From Nannochloropsis salina CCMP1776 (taxonomy: Eukaryota; Sar; Eustigmatophyceae; Eustigmatales; Monodopsidaceae): 64,000 nt of DNA. The notes under the pieces were generated by a model, which saw only the letters and a program-made list of their open reading frames with translations, was not told where the DNA came from and made no database searches. Each line of letters begins with the position of its first letter. Position 1 is the stretch's first letter. Positions 63,991 to 64,000 of the stretch are shown one piece after another. The stretch covers positions 193,124 to 257,123 of the forward strand of contig SDOX01000122.1 in assembly GCA_004565275.1 (NCBI GenBank), given 5' to 3'. The translations under genes and the position numbers were made by a program.

Positions 63991-64000
63991 CTTCTCCGTC

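Overview
This is nuclear DNA from an intron-bearing photosynthetic eukaryote, most likely a eustigmatophyte alga (Nannochloropsis/Microchloropsis type). The evidence is GT-AG introns with very C/T-rich 3' ends, high GC coding sequence full of Gly/Glu/Pro-rich linkers, genes for spliceosome, SCF-regulation, TALE-homeodomain and Myb proteins, and presequences with a hydrophobic signal peptide followed by a residue-F junction, as used for red-lineage secondary plastids. A 100-base N gap sits in one intron (16006-16105).

0-17 kb: an FAD-dependent oxidoreductase (TDA3-like), CAND1 (cullin regulator), a plastid ClpS adaptor on the minus strand, a SufE-MnmA fusion (plastid tRNA 2-thiolation) and a LOG-family nucleotide-binding protein. 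18-34 kb: a TALE homeodomain protein with a C-terminal RING-H2 finger, a Reb1/TTF1-type three-repeat Myb protein, a 1477-residue helical-repeat protein that may be SPO22/ZIP4-like, a FAM98 protein and a FAM177-like protein. 35-47 kb: a divergent plastid-type Cpn60, a protein kinase with a long insert between HRD and DFG, and an AAAP amino acid transporter.

47-64 kb differs. Almost every gene is a fragment: SF3B3 N-part, inverted ribonucleotide reductase R2 C-part, SF3B3 C-part, a DUF547 C-part, a DUF1769 N-part, a serine acetyltransferase N-part, a CANT1-type apyrase C-part, a Cys-rich membrane protein C-part, a possible PTPMT1-like phosphatase N-part, and a DUF1769 middle part. The breaks I could place fall in (CCCT)n/(GGGA)n tracts. 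Repeat-driven misassembly explains this best, but true rearrangement cannot be excluded from sequence alone.

Two themes cross the window. Many introns begin with (GGGA)n and end with (CCCT)n, so their ends are complementary and could fold back. Several conserved genes (CAND1, ClpS, kinase, SF3B3) also change reading frame inside G or C homopolymers, which suggests indel errors in the sequence. The strongest biological novelty candidates are the SufE-MnmA fusion and the homeodomain-RING fusion.
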